A stretch of 64,000 nucleotides of DNA from assembly GCA_900618795.1 (NCBI GenBank), contig UYJD01000004.1, forward strand, positions 1,762,726 to 1,826,725, in the 5' to 3' direction. The position numbers and the translations under genes were made by a program. The notes under the pieces were generated by a model. The model saw nothing but the letters and a program-made list of their open reading frames with translations. It had not been told where the DNA came from and did not search any database. This document shows positions 42,566 through 54,482 of the stretch, one piece after another; position 1 is the first letter of the stretch; each line of letters opens with the position of its first letter. This DNA comes from Cyanodermella asteris. Taxonomy: Eukaryota; Ascomycota; Lecanoromycetes; Ostropales; Stictidaceae.

Positions 42566-43991
42566 TGTGATGAAGGGTTGTGGGGGTCGAGATGTGACGG
42601 ATCTGTGGGTTTGAATGGGTTGAGGAGATTGAAGTTGTAGTTGTAGTGTCGTTGAGGTTGTGGATGGATGTGATGATGGATTGCAAATGTCAGGACTTGA
42701 GAGGTCTTATATATTCACAATGTCCTCACTGTCAGATCGCATCTTTGTCGACTATGAATCTATGACATGGGAGGTGAAGCTGCGACTTGAGAGGATCTTC
42801 GGCATCGCCTGGCTATTTTCTGCAACTCTGGGGCCGAAGCACTGTTCAGCACACGGCTCTCAAGCTAGCTTCCCCACAAACACGAGCTTGGGTTGCAGGA
42901 CGACGTCAGATCTTCCGTTCTGTACGCTGCGCACAAAACCGTTCGGGGTTTCCGGGGAGGCTTGACGAGGGTTCCTTTCGGTAGGTCCTGCGATGCAAGA
43001 GCCTGAAATTGGCTTGAGCTTTGGGAACCCTGGGAAGTTTTGAAGTCGGAATAGAAACACTGCATGTTTCCATGTCTCGAAACTTTGCCCCAAGTTTGCT
43101 GAGTTCGGAGTTCGGCGAGTCTGACCTACGTAATGTACTGTGAGGCTGATTATCATGATCTGCAGTACTGGGCGATCCTCACTTGAGGCTCTTTAGTACT
43201 TCGAACTCGTCGTTCACGAGACATGTTGGCTTGGATCATTGTGCTTAGTTTTTGTGGGCCTCGTTTCCGAACAGCACCGTTACCATTTGCAGTCTGCTCG
43301 ACATTAAACATTTGGCAGAGTTTGAACATTCTTCATGCCCAGACAGAAGCGTGTAAAAGGTTTGTGGTTGGAGACGAAAGAGGGAGCATCAGCGCCGAGT
43401 CGGGTGTGGCGGATTGCCCATCTTCAAATGGCCCCCAAAATGATGCATGTGGCTGAACCCTCATCTTCGGGTGATCTTCAACACCAAGTCTTGTCCTGGA
43501 TCATTGGACGAATACTTACATGTGCAGAGAGCATAAGTCGGGGGAACTTTCTTGACCCGAATGATGGAAGAGTGGTGTACAATCAGAACCTTACGCGTCG
43601 GAAGCCTCTAACGCGTGCTCGGCAGAATCAGTGTGCGAACATTACATGCCTGACAAGCCTTGAGAGAAGACAACAATGATGCGAAAGTAAATGACTTGAG
43701 AAAAACTTTATGGCATCCGATTCTGAAGACCTGATCGGGCGGTGTGAATGCTTAGTGTGATCGGGGCTCTGCAGCGAGTCGTTCATTGCACGTGATTCAT
43801 TGCGTGAAGATCATGATTTCCATGAGCAGTCTCAAGACTCGATACCGACGTTCAAGCCAGAGTGAAAGTTGTACGCCCAACAGCACCTTCACGCAAACCG
43901 GCCCCCACGAGAACACGAGGACGCAGAACTCAAAGTTGCGGCTTCAGTTCCAGCATTCGAATCGAACAGCGCAGCCCCCGCCACGACCCAT
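42566..43991. other. Promoter of the small secreted protein and 1.3 kb without a gene
   Basis: On the minus strand, upstream of the secreted-protein ATG, is a CA-rich leader (42570-42690) and then a TATA-like box. The rest, to the 3' end of the Zn2Cys6 gene, holds only short frames without domains. Confidence 0.45.
42706..42715 (-). promoter_or_regulatory. TATA-like box of the small secreted protein gene
   Basis: On the minus strand the sequence reads aatatataag, about 140 bases upstream of the ATG at 42565. It is followed by a long A/C-rich leader of the sort seen in highly expressed fungal genes. Confidence 0.6.
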
Positions 43992-46237
43992 CTAATATCT
44001 CACCTTCGACTTTTCTTGAGCATATTTCTCCGCACTCCACTTCATCAGCTCAATATGCGCCGTACCCACCGCCGCCTGCGCTCTCTCCTGGGAATCCAAG
44101 ATGCGCGCAACCTCCTCCCTCGGGAGACCATTGTCCGTCCTCCATCCACTACCACGCCATGCCTCTTCCCACATGACAGATAGATCCACGGCTGTCTCTT
44201 TCAATACAGACTCGTCAGGCTCGAGTCCCACTTCATCGATCAGGTTCGAGAACGCTACACCGATGTGATCTTTGTGCTCGTTGATTTTCTCATTCATGGA
44301 TGTCGGTTCATTGACTTCGAACGTGCCAGCACCGATGAAGGCGCCCATCAGCTCGTAATCGTCAGGACTGCCGGCGGGTGTAATGTTGGTTCGTCCCAGA
44401 GGAACCCAGCCTAGTGTTAAAAAGGCACGTTAGCTCGCGGGTCCAAATCATTGCGCCGGAAATTGGTGTGGATAATACCTCTTGCGTTGCCTAGTCTCTC
44501 GTTGTCGAACCACTTGCGTTCGAACTCGGTCTCAGTGCGCTTCGATTCGTCGGTCCCAGGGCTGTAGTGCTCCTGACCGCAGATGCAGTCCTCTTGTGGG
44601 CCGGTTCCTCTGCAAATCTGCAGAGTCTCCGAGACCGTGCGTAGTCTGCTTTTTGCTTCCCCATCGCGCGGTGCCAGGAACGCCTTGACTTTCAGCGTAT
44701 TGATCCTGGGATCGATGTCGACGTCGATAACTCGGAAGCGGTCTTGCTCGTGAGGTCGGCCGTCTGCTGTTTTCGGACGCTGTCCGCTCTCTTCAAGGTT
44801 GAGGAGCCATTCCGAGACTACGGCAGCGCCGTTGCTTTCCCAAACCATCTCTTTCCTTCTCTGCTTGTACATGAGCGCGATGGCTCTCCGTCGGATTTGA
44901 GGATGCCTGCATCGCATGGCAGCCATGAAGAGTGGACACAGAACGCCAGGTTCGAGTGAGAAGACGGTTGTTTGCTGGGCCATCGTCGGTAAGGCCTCGA
45001 TCCAGTCGAGCATTTCTGTGAACTGGTCATCGCATGCGTCCCAGCTTAGCTCTGTTGGCATGTACCCTGCAGAGCCGAGCATGAAACCTAGTCTGTGGTA
45101 TACTCGAAGTAACAGACATCTGTTCTTTGTTGTCTCATCGAGATGTTCGAGGTGTGTTGCGAGCGGCTCAAAAGCTAGCTTCCAATTCGTCATCTGCTGT
45201 ATGTACCAAGTGGCCGCCCGCGTGATTTTCCCCAGCATCTCAAAGGCAGACCCGACGAGCAGCAGTGACCGACCGAATGCGAACATGTCACGCAACAAGG
45301 CGAATAACCACATCTCAGCCTGATGGAGAGACGTGAATGTGGTTGGGACCCGCACCGAATGGGCTGCATGACTGCCGTCGTCTTTCCAAGGATAGGGCGC
45401 ATCGGTCGACGACAGAGTCATGGCACCGAAATCGATCCGATTGAGGGCTTGCGTCACGACGCCCTCTCTGCTGTTTGTTTTTGACTTGCTCGCGCGTTTA
45501 GCCTTGTCCTCCTTCTCGATGCGAAGTGCATTCTCCAAATGTATGCGCGCGGCCTTGGGATCGCCAAGGAGGTTCTCGATGCATACGAAGATTATGCTGG
45601 CGGCTATCACTTTCTGCACGGCAGCCTGGTCTGTCTCGACTGATTCGAAGAGAGTAGGCATCGCCGCAAGGGCTTTGCTATACCATCCAATCGTCTTCGG
45701 ATCATTGTAATACTCCGGTTCGGATGGCGAGTACTCCTGATGACCACGATCGAAGTTGCGATGCAGATTGCTCAAAGCCAACACACCATGCTTGATGGCC
45801 GAATCAGTATGCACAAACTGCAGTACAATCTGGTCCCAGAACCCCCAGTCTAATATGTTTGCCTCACCCGCAACAGAGGTCTTCCGTCTGAAGAACTCGA
45901 AAGATTGTCTCTCATCGGTGGTGCCAAATGTACTTGAGCCATACTGGAGGGATGTAAGCGGCTCACCACGCTTAATCGCCCGAGCCAATTCGTTCCTCGA
46001 TACGCACGGGGCGTCGTAGCCGTCGCACTTTCGTCCGGTGCTGGTACACTTGGTGCAATGCGGCTTGGTCTCATCGCATTTGACGCGCCGAACCCGACAG
46101 GTGATGCAGCCTGTGCGGACCCGCTTGCGCTTCTGGCCTTGATTAGCCGTGGTGGTCTCCCTCAGAGCGAGTGTGGTCGTCGTATGCTGTCCCTGCAGCG
46201 ACTCTGGGGAAGAGCTTGATTTCGAATGTGTGGCCAT
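43992..46237 (-). CDS. Zn(II)2Cys6 fungal-type transcription factor (about 725 aa)
   Basis: Two minus-strand exons, 44479-46237 and 43992-44410. A 68-nt intron (gtatta..cactag) joins NARG to WVPLGRTNITPAGSPDD in frame. The start is the ATG at 46237; the longer frame opens with TTG. The binuclear zinc cluster uses Cys44, 47, 54, 61, 64 and 71 (CX2CX6CX6CX2CX6C), with a basic stretch RKRVRTGCITCRVRRVKC. The middle region is helical, as in the fungal transcription-factor homology families. The protein should be nuclear and bind CGG-type DNA repeats. The last 140 residues, from the second exon, are charged and helical, and I do not recognise them as a named domain. No neighbouring gene cluster identifies its targets. 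Confidence 0.88.
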
Positions 46238-47588
46238 AGGTGGGAAGGTCGGTTGGAGGTCAGTAAGGACCCAGTTTTTGGGCGACCGTGCCAATCAGAG
46301 GACGTCGCTCGCCTACGGAGCGTATGGCCAGGAATGTCGCGGCCCCTGATAGCACCGTACAGGACTGCAGACGTCGAATGTGCCGTTTGTGGGTACCTGA
46401 TAGGCGAGCTTCAGATTCAAAGATATGAGTAAGATGAGAGAAGGTCCGTAAGACCGCTATCGAATTGATGCCTCGAGGGAACATGCAACGGATATATGAT
46501 GGTTATCGCGACTGTCTACCACGAATCTGTGGAATCACTTTGCCACGGAAAAAGAACAGAATGAGGCTGAGAAGCTAGGCTGCCGCATATGAGTCGAAAC
46601 GAAGACAGCACTCATTAGTGGAACCCACAAACGCGAACGCGATGGCAGGGCAGGCATTTCATTCTTTCAAAGCAAAAGTCGTCTGTGCCGCAGGCCCCAG
46701 ACAATTGCCAAACCTCAAAGTGTGAGGCTGAACCGCCAGAACCGTGCGTGAACCGGTGAGCGGCTCCAGGACACGGCCATGCATGATCGGTGAAAGGTAG
46801 CGATAGTCAGCAAGCAGCCGGGATGTGGTCTTTGGTGTTGTGGCGGAGCCCCATCCTTTAGGCGAACTGACTAATCAGCGTTGGCAGTCCGCGTCTCAGG
46901 TGTCAGACGAAAGAAGCTTGCTACCACCGTACTCGAACGCTTTCTTCACCGTTGTCATCCTGCCAGGTTCTTGCGTTGATGCCTTATTCAGCCGTTGAGG
47001 GAGGTAGCCAAGATTCGATAATCAATGTACCGGTCTCCAGGAATTTCAGGAACACTACAGGGGTCCTCTACCATTGGAACGTTCCCCTGCTATTTTGTCC
47101 AGGCACCGGCATTTACTATCTTGTTCATTCGACCCGTCGCCTATTGCACAGCCGACTTGAACGCGTTTTCATAGTCGCTAACTGTTACAATCACATCCGC
47201 TGGGTTCAGACCTTAGAGATGCCGCCCTCAACGGCTCTTACCCTGGTTTGACCGACGCTGCGACGACGGTCATTCGTTGTTGCGGTGTGCCTGTCTGATT
47301 TTGGAATCAGCTCCATATGAATTGGTTTGAGAAGCCAGTTGCCTGACACTGAGCCTCATTTCTTAGTTCACGTTTGGCCTACTTGCGGTGCGAAGGATCA
47401 TTCTCTCTCTTTGCAGCAAGGTGTTATGTATATAGATGGCCGAGCATGCCTCTGCTTCAGAAGGCAGACAGAGCAGATCAACAGACTTTCTTCCTTTTCA
47501 CTTCTATATTCGAGGTTGAGGCGCTTCCGAAACTTCGTTTCTTTTCCAGATCCCTGTTTGCAGCTTTGTTGAGTCGTCTCTGCCCACC
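46238..47588. other. Intergenic between divergent Zn2Cys6 and RTA1-like genes
   Basis: About 1.35 kb holds presumed promoters in both directions. Short frames have no domain, and no repeats stand out. Confidence 0.4.
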
Positions 47589-48605
47589 ATGGGTCTCGAA
47601 CAGTGTCCAAGTAAGTGCCGTCAGCGCCCTGTATCACACCTGTCCTAACAACTTCCAGCTCCAGACAACCAAGAAGCATGGGCAAACCGGATGTACCCGT
47701 ACTGCCCCTCCCTCGGTGCCGCCCTCCTCTTCACCATAATCTTCAGTCTCATCTTCCTCGCCCACATGACCCAAGCAATAATGCACCGCAAACGCTTCTG
47801 CTGGGTCATCTCCATGGCCGCCGCCTGGGAAGCCATCGGCTGGGGCATGCGCGCTGGCAGCACCATGCACCAAGACGCCAGCAAGCCGCTCGACATCAAC
47901 CTGAACATTATCAGCACCGTCTTCGTGCTGATCGCGCCCATCTGGCTGAACGCCTTCATCTACATGACCTTTGGACGCATGGTGTACTTTTTCCTGCCGG
48001 AGAAGAAGGTGTGGAAGATCAGTGCGCGGTGGTTGACGCTGTTCTTTGTGTTGTTGGATATCACGGCGTTCATCATCCAGGTCGTGGGGGCCTTGATGTT
48101 GAGCGCGCAGGACGCGCCGAAGGAGACGATTGATAACGGGCTGCACACTTACATGTTCGGTGTCGGGTTCCAGGAGGCTTTCATCCTGGGCTTCGTGTGG
48201 CTATCTATCATTTTCCACCGGGAAGCGAAAAGGTGGCCAATCTTTCGGGAGCAGAGTCCCCAGAAGCTGCTTTATGTGCTGTGGATCTCGCTGTTCCTCA
48301 TATCGATCCGCATCTTCTACCGCATTGGAGAGTACTCGGCGGGGTTTGATGGGTACGGAGCGACTCACGAGTGGCTTATGTACGTTTGGGATGCGTTGCC
48401 CATGTCCGTGGCCATGCTGCTGTTCAACATTTATCACCCGGCGAAGGCTCTGGTTGGCCCGGATAGCGAGTTCCCAAAGTTGACACGGGCCATGAAGAAG
48501 AAAAAGAAGGCAGCCAAGAAAGAAGAGAAGCGGATCAAGAAGGAAGCGAAGAAAGGGAGTCTGCAGTTGAACGACATGAGCTCTTCGTCCGAGAGGATGG
48601 TATAA
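47589..48605 (+). CDS. RTA1-like seven-helix membrane protein (lipid-translocating exporter family) (about 322 aa)
   Basis: Two exons, a 22-nt first exon (47589-47610) and 47659-48605. The 48-nt intron joins MGLEQCP to TPDNQEAWANRMYPYCPSL. There are seven hydrophobic helices. RTA1-family marks are LFFVLLDITAFIIQVVGALM (helix 4), GFQEAFILGFVW and IRIFYRIGEYSAGFDG. The Lys-rich C-terminus (KKKKKAAKKEEKRIKKEAKK) faces the cytosol. Family members confer resistance to 7-aminocholesterol or export sphingoid bases in yeast (RTA1/RSB1). The substrate here is not known. The gene sits alone on its strand, with the aminotransferase downstream. A membrane signal-transduction role has also been suggested for the family, so "exporter" is provisional. 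Confidence 0.9.
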
Positions 48606-49027
48606 CTTTCATCTAGCTTGCCAGCACGCCATCTTGTGTACATATTGATCAAAAATGCGCGGTTCGAGCCAAAGTATCTACTTTGTATACAGCTCGGCTG
48701 TTGGTACGGTCTTCAGCTCCTGCACATGTAATCGCAAAGGCATCCCCGCGTATGATGTACATTGATGAACCCACAATGCACCGAATTGCGCTGCGGATCA
48801 TCCAGAAAGCTATAAGAAGCACTGCAACTATCTGACGGGACTCGACAGATGAATGAAGAAACCAGTCCCGAATAGGAAGGTCGTCCGCTGGACCCTCATA
48901 ATGACCAGGATATTGAGAAACAAAACATTGCCCCTCACTGCCACTTTCATCGCATCTTTCTGAATTCAAAGTGTACATCGATCATCAACCGAGCCACACA
49001 GAGCCATCGGATGAAGTAGCAGACAAA
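48606..49027. other. Intergenic between RTA1-like and aminotransferase genes
   Basis: About 420 bp contains the RTA1-like 3' flank and the aminotransferase upstream region. No gene or special structure is recognised. Confidence 0.4.
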
Positions 49028-50321
49028 ATGGCGTCAACGTTCGACGTGCAGAAGGTTCGTCAGCAGTTCCCCGCGCTCCACGGCAAGCAGATATACTTCG
49101 ACAATGCCGGTGGCAGTCAAGCGCTTCAATCAGTAATCGACGCGTACGTTCGCTGTCCAGTCTCCCTTAGCGATCGCAGTGAATTCTATTGCTTCAAAAG
49201 TTTAACAACCCGGCTGACTGGTCCTACATAGAATTTCGTCCTACCTGTCTACATCCAATGTCCAACTCGGCGCGTCCTACCCCGTATCTAGAACGTCTAC
49301 CGCCCTCTACACAGCCGGCTGCAATGCTGTTTCAACGTACATCAACGCGCCGAGCCCATCAACCGTCGTCCTCGGACCATCCACCACACAACTCTTCCGC
49401 AACCTCTCCCTCTCCCTCTGGAATCACGTGACGCCTGGGTCCGAAATAATCATCTCGCAGCTCGATCACGAAGCCAACATCGCTTCCTGGGTCCAACTAG
49501 CCCAGTACCGGTCCGCCACGATCAAGTGGTGGGGCTCGAATGACAGCAACAACCCCCAACTCGACATCGATGTCCTGAGGAGCTTGATGAGTGAGAAGAC
49601 CAAGCTGGTGGCGTGTACCCATACGAGCAACATCCTCGGAACGATTAATGACGTGAAAGGCATTGCAAAGGTGGTCCATGAGGTTCCGGGAGCTTTGCTG
49701 TGTGTGGATGCGGTTGCGTATGCGCCGCACCGGGCGGTTGATGTGAGTGATTGGGGCGTGGACTTTAATGCTTTTTCGTGGTATAAGGTTTATGGGCCGC
49801 ATATTGCGTGTCTGTATGCGAGCCCGGGGGCGCAGAAGGCGATGACCACGCTGGGCCACTTCTTCAAGGATTCATCGACGTTAGAGAATATGTTGGGGTT
49901 GGCAGGTGCTAGCTATGAGCTGGTGGCTAGCATACCAAAGGTCTGCGAGTATCTGGCGGGTCTGTCCTGGGAAGCGATTGCCGAGTATGAAGAAATTCTG
50001 CAGGCGATTTTGATCGATTATCTGAACTCCAAGCCGGATGTGTTTCAGATCAAGGGGCACCCTGTGGCGGATCGCACGAAGAGGGTACCCGTTATCAGCT
50101 TTGTGGTAAAGGGCCGAAGCAGCAAATCGGTGGTCGATGCGATCGAGGCGAAGAGCGACATTGGTTGCCGTTGGGGGTCTTTCTACTCCAATAGGCTGTG
50201 CACGGAAGTCCTGAAAATTGACGATGGCGATGGTGTTGTCAGAGCCAGTCTCTGTCACTATAATACCGAGCAAGAGATGCGACAGTTTGTCCAGCTCTTG
50301 GATGAGGTAGTGACTTCATAG
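49028..50321 (+). CDS. Class V aminotransferase, cysteine-desulfurase-like (about 401 aa)
   Basis: Two exons, 49028-49143 and 49232-50321, with an 88-nt intron. The junction restores VIDAISSYLSTSNVQLGASYPVS. The fold-type I PLP pattern is clear: FPALHGKQIYFDNAGGSQ at the N-terminus, Asp in CVDAVAYAPH (about 197) and the Schiff-base Lys in FSWYKVYGPH (about 224). This matches the VC1184-like branch of cysteine desulfurase-like proteins rather than the mitochondrial Nfs1. No mitochondrial leader is visible, so a cytosolic location is likely. The reaction (desulfuration, beta-elimination or transamination) is not proven, since many members lack sulfur-transfer partners. A Cys in GCRWGSFYSN could be the active-site thiol, but it is not in the Nfs1 loop context. 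Confidence 0.88.
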
Positions 50322-50348
50322 GTGTATCATACGATAGATTTTGATTAT

Positions 50349-52409
50349 TCAGCGGCCATTTGCTTTGACTTGGTAGTACTCTGCGGCGTATTCCAAAAGC
50401 CAGGGCTTTTCAATCTTCGTGATCTCTCGGATGTATGTCTTTTCTTCAGTTTCCATGATTTTTTGGAAGATGACCCAGTCGGCCTTTCGGTTGAACATCA
50501 TTGAGCTGGGATGGGCATATAGTGTTTGGCCGCCGCTTATGGGTTGAAATGTACCGTCGGCTTGCATTCTTGCCGCGTGGGCAAATAGGCCAGTGGTCAG
50601 GCAGCGACGGATCCGCTCGCCAACTTCGGCGGCGTCGAGGACTCCTGATTTTGTCGTATCATCGTCGACAGAGATGCCAAATTTCTCGAGATAGCGTCTC
50701 AGCTGAGCTCGGATAGCTACCGCCCTTGTCATTGACTTGAAGTTGAGGTAGTGGTCGCGGCACCATTTGGCGTCTCGTTTGCCTTTCGTCACAAAAGCCT
50801 GATACACATTCAATAACGTCAAGTGGTCTCCTTCCTCGGCTGTAAACTTGTGCTTCGAGCTGTCAGTCTGCTTTCTTTCGTCACCGGCAAACCACACAGC
50901 GCCTTGCAAAGAGACCATTGCGGCGACTGAAAGCATCTGTGGGAGGCACTTGAACTTGGCAGACTCGAGGAGTACCTTTGCCATGGTAGGCTCGACTGCA
51001 AGTTCTGCCATTCGAGTGCCTAGATGCTTGGTCAGCTTGGCATATGTGTCCAAGGCTCCAAGCGAGAAGAGAAGCTCGAGCGCACGCGTGATGAGCTCGA
51101 CTGGCGGGGGTGTGAAGAAATCAAATCGATTAATGTTGTCTATGCCCAGTGCCTTCAATTGCAGAATCATGGGTGCGAGATCTGATCTTTGGACTTCCGG
51201 TACCGTGACTTCTGGCAACTGATCGAACGTGTCCTCCGTATACAAGCGGAAACACTTTCCAGCTTTCGTTCGTCCTGCTCGTCCTGCACGCTGTGTGGCA
51301 GATGCCTTCGAAACTGGCACAGCACTAAGTGATTCAATTCCTGTGTTCGGGCTGTAGGTTCGTAGCTTGACAAAGCCGCAGTCAACCACATATCTGATGC
51401 CGTCGATCGTGATAGAGGCTTCGGCGATATTTGTTGACACAATGACCTTTCGCGTATCCTCTGGCGCAGGCTCGAAGACAAATAGCTGCTGGTCATTTGG
51501 CAAACCAGCGTACATAGGCAGGACCTGAATCGCATCAGCATTGGGCGGGAGCTGTCTAGCCCTCTGACCAATCATTGCAGTCGCTCGTTCAATTTCGTCA
51601 CGGCCTGTAAGGAAGACGAGAATATCACCTTCGCTTTCCGAAGCATGTATCGAGAAAACAGTGGATACTGCAGATTCAACATAATCATCTGCAGGCTTCT
51701 CGAGATAGAGAACATCTACTGGAAATGCTCTCCCTTCGAGACTTATGATGTTGCTGGGCTCAACCGCATCGCTAGAGTCGGATTCTGCCTCCCCGAAGAA
51801 CTCGGCAAAGGCTTCAGCTTGCAGTGTAGCACTACTGATGAGAATTTTGAGGTCTGAGCGTCGTTTCAGAATTTTCTTCAAAACGCCCAGCAGTACATCA
51901 GTGGACAATGATCGCTCGTGAGCCTCATCTACCATGATGACGGAGTAGCGGGACAACAATGGGTCAACAAGCGCTTCTCGGAGGAGCATACCATCGGTCA
52001 TGAACTTGATGCGCGTACTTGCAGAAGTGACATCTTCAAAACGGATCGAATAGCCTACATCCTCTCCGATCTTGCAATTCATTTCTTCCGCGACACGAAT
52101 CGCAACAGTCGTCGCCGCCACCCGGCGAGGCTATCGGTGTCAGCAAAAATCCGCCTGCCAGCTTCGAGGCTGCAAGTGACTCCAACTCACCTGTGTGATG
52201 GCAATCATCTTGTCTTTGGTCCATCCTGCGTGATCGAGAAACTGGGGAATCTGAGTTGTCTTTCCTGACCCCGTCTGGCCAACCACTATTGTTACTGCTG
52301 ACTTTTCAATCATGTACAGCAGACTCTGCCGATGCTTTGTGATTGGAAGCAAGCTCGGCGGTTTGTGTAAGGCCGAAATATAGCTTTGACCAGCATTGTC
52401 TTCAGCCAT
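50349..52409 (-). CDS. DEAH-box RNA helicase, DHX35-like (about 666 aa)
   Basis: Two minus-strand exons, 52191-52409 and 50349-52130. A 60-nt intron splits the conserved motif Ia: MIAITQ joined to PRRVAATTVA. Motifs in order are Walker A GQTGSGKT (44-51), Ia ITQPRRVAA, DEAH (141-144), SAT (173-175), then QRAGRAGR-type motif VI (ATQRAGRAGRTKAGKCFRLY). The helicase-associated HA2 and OB-fold regions follow. The C-terminus WLLEYAAEYYQVKANGR resembles DHX35. Human DHX35 is a spliceosome-associated helicase, so a nuclear pre-mRNA role is likely. The product is short for its family at the N-terminus (family leader about 20-30 residues) but complete. It is divergent to the CUE gene with 379 bp between starts. 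Confidence 0.93.
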
Positions 52410-52788
52410 CTTGAAGCGATTCTAGCTGGACGGTCTGTACTAGCTCCGAGCTCGAAGCTCTACCTCAATTCCAATCAGGGAGAGCCGCGGGGCACATGCT
52501 GCTCAGAAGCTTACTTTAGCTCCGTCACCGGTTTCCAACTCTCGGCAAGGAACTGATTGTGGTGGTTCGAAAGGTCACAAATGGTGCCGCATCAGCCACG
52601 ATTGGAGATGAAGCTCGACGCCGCCACACGTCATTCACAGCCACGCAGGACCCTGGATCCTCCGCTGGTGATCCACTCCGCAGCTGCCGGCTGGAGGTAA
52701 TGTTCCGAATAAACAGCAGCCTAGCCCTGCCATCTACAGGCATACATCCTTCTCCGCATATTCTTACCCTCTATTCATCTTACACATC
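52410..52788. promoter_or_regulatory. Divergent promoter region, helicase and CUE genes
   Basis: A compact 379-bp interval separates two housekeeping-type starts and must carry both promoters. A misleading open frame on the + strand (from 52559) runs into the CUE gene, but its upstream part is non-coding. Confidence 0.5.
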
Positions 52789-54230
52789 ATGGCAGACACG
52801 GAGAAACCTGTGCGTGCTTGTCCAATCTCTCCACGCCGCAGCTAACAGCAAACAGAAGGACGGTCGCCCCGAAAGCCCCACCACTGCCCGCGAACTCGAT
52901 TTCGACGACGACGAACCAGCGTCCCATCCACAGACTCCAGCCAAGGCTACGCATGACGGTTCAGGGACAGCATCTGATACTCCTTCAAAGTCTACATCGG
53001 CTGCGGCTGCAGCGACAACGACAAGCTCTAATACTACCACTTCCGCAGCCAAAGAAGCTTCCGCCCCAATGAGTGCCCGAGAACAGGTAGAGCTTACTCT
53101 GCGGGAGGCCTTTCCCAGCATTGACGCGGGCGTCATTAAGGCGGTGCTCGCGGCCAGTGGCGGTCAGGTCGAACCCGCGTTTAATGCGTTGCTGGAAATG
53201 TCAGATCCTGATGCGCAGACCGAGACTGAGGCGCCCCCACCACAGCAGCCTCCAAAACCGCCTCCGCAGAGCGAGAAGAGCGCTTCGAGGAGTCAATTGG
53301 AGGCCGACGAGCTATACGCGAGACAGCTGGCAGAGCACTACCAACAGCAGGACATAGGGGAGGCGCAGCGCGAGCCAGGTCGCAGGCCAGAACAGCGGCG
53401 ATACTACCGTGACGAAGAGGCTGAGCGGGAACGTAACTTCATCGATGGTACAATCACACCACTCGAATTGAATGCATACAAGCGCTGATTGATGCTACAG
53501 ATGACTTACCTGAGATCGGGGAGAACATCAAGAAGGGGTTCCTCGAAACACAACAGAAGTTCAATGGCTGGCTCAACAACCTAAAGAAGAAGATTGACGG
53601 CGAAGACGAGGACGAACCCCCAGCATTGCCCGCGAGACGGGGGCCTGAGCCTGGAGCTAGTTCCGTAAGTCGACGAAGCAATGACTGCGACAGATATGAT
53701 ACAGATCCCGAGGAATTTGAGAGTGACTTCTCCAAGCTTCAGTTGCGAGATGCGACTGGTAAGTCGAAAGATTCCATCGCCATATATGTACCTGACTGCG
53801 CACAGCTTCGCCACCATCCCAACCAACCCGACCTGGGGCTAACCCAAATCTCTTCAAGCCGACACCTGCACTACCCTCGGATGGGCGTAGAGTCTCCTTC
53901 CAGGAGGGTCCACCAGAAGAGATTCGCGGCACACCGGACCCAAATAAACGCGCGTCATCCACTACCAACAAGAGCAAGTGGCAGCCTCTAGCTGCGGCTG
54001 ATCCCACACCGGTATCCGACCACGACTCCTTCACTGTCGGTGACAGCGACGATGAGGAGGCAAAAAAGAAGGACGAGAAGCCGGACGAGTCGGAGAAGCT
54101 CAAGAAAGCTATGGCCGAGGCTGCCGGAGATGACATTGGCTCAGACAAGAAGCTGGAGCCGACGGAGAAGAGCGGTCCCAACAAGACTAAGGATAAGGTC
54201 GCTGAGGATAAGGCGACGGGCAAGTCGTGA
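52789..54230 (+). CDS. CUE-domain ubiquitin-binding protein, CUE5-like (about 431 aa)
   Basis: Four exons: 52789-52809, 52856-53447, 53501-53758 and 53806-54230. All have consistent phases. MADTEKP joins to KDGRPESP, FID joins to DDLPEIGENIKKGF, and RDAT joins to ASPPSQ. The CUE domain is at about 81-123 (MSAREQVELTLREAFPSIDA with the distal ALLEMSD) and binds monoubiquitin. Around it are Pro/Ser-rich linkers, an acidic region and a basic helix LETQQKFNGWLNNLKKKIDG near residue 220. The closest known proteins are yeast Cue5 and its relatives, ubiquitin-autophagy adaptors. An autophagy adaptor role here is inference. The C-terminal half is a disordered, highly charged Lys/Glu tail. The first exon is only 21 nt, so the start is read from the splice pattern and good ATG context (catcATGG). 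Confidence 0.87.
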
Positions 54231-54482
54231 TCAAGTCGTAAGTTTAGCTACCACCAGCCGAGCAGGCAAAGGCGATGTTTGAGACGGTCTCGCCTTTGCC
54301 TCTCGCAATTGAATCATTTTGGCCACCAATGTTCGCTTGCAAATGGCGAGTCCACATGATGTGTAGACACGCAAGCGTTGAGGTGTCCACCGTCCCGGGA
54401 CTTGTCTCTCGTCTGGAGGATTGGCGATTCCTTTCCGATGATGCCATTCGCTCTCACGCACTCCTCTCAGATTACCGCCCGC
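54231..54482. other. 3' flanks of convergent CUE and LYR-type genes
   Basis: About 250 bp, with no gene recognised. Confidence 0.4.

Noticed and set aside
33301-46237. A secondary-metabolite cluster joining the adenylation enzyme, multicopper oxidase and Zn2Cys6 factor
   Set aside because: nudE and a gene-free stretch of several kilobases interrupt it, and no backbone synthase or tailoring set is present.
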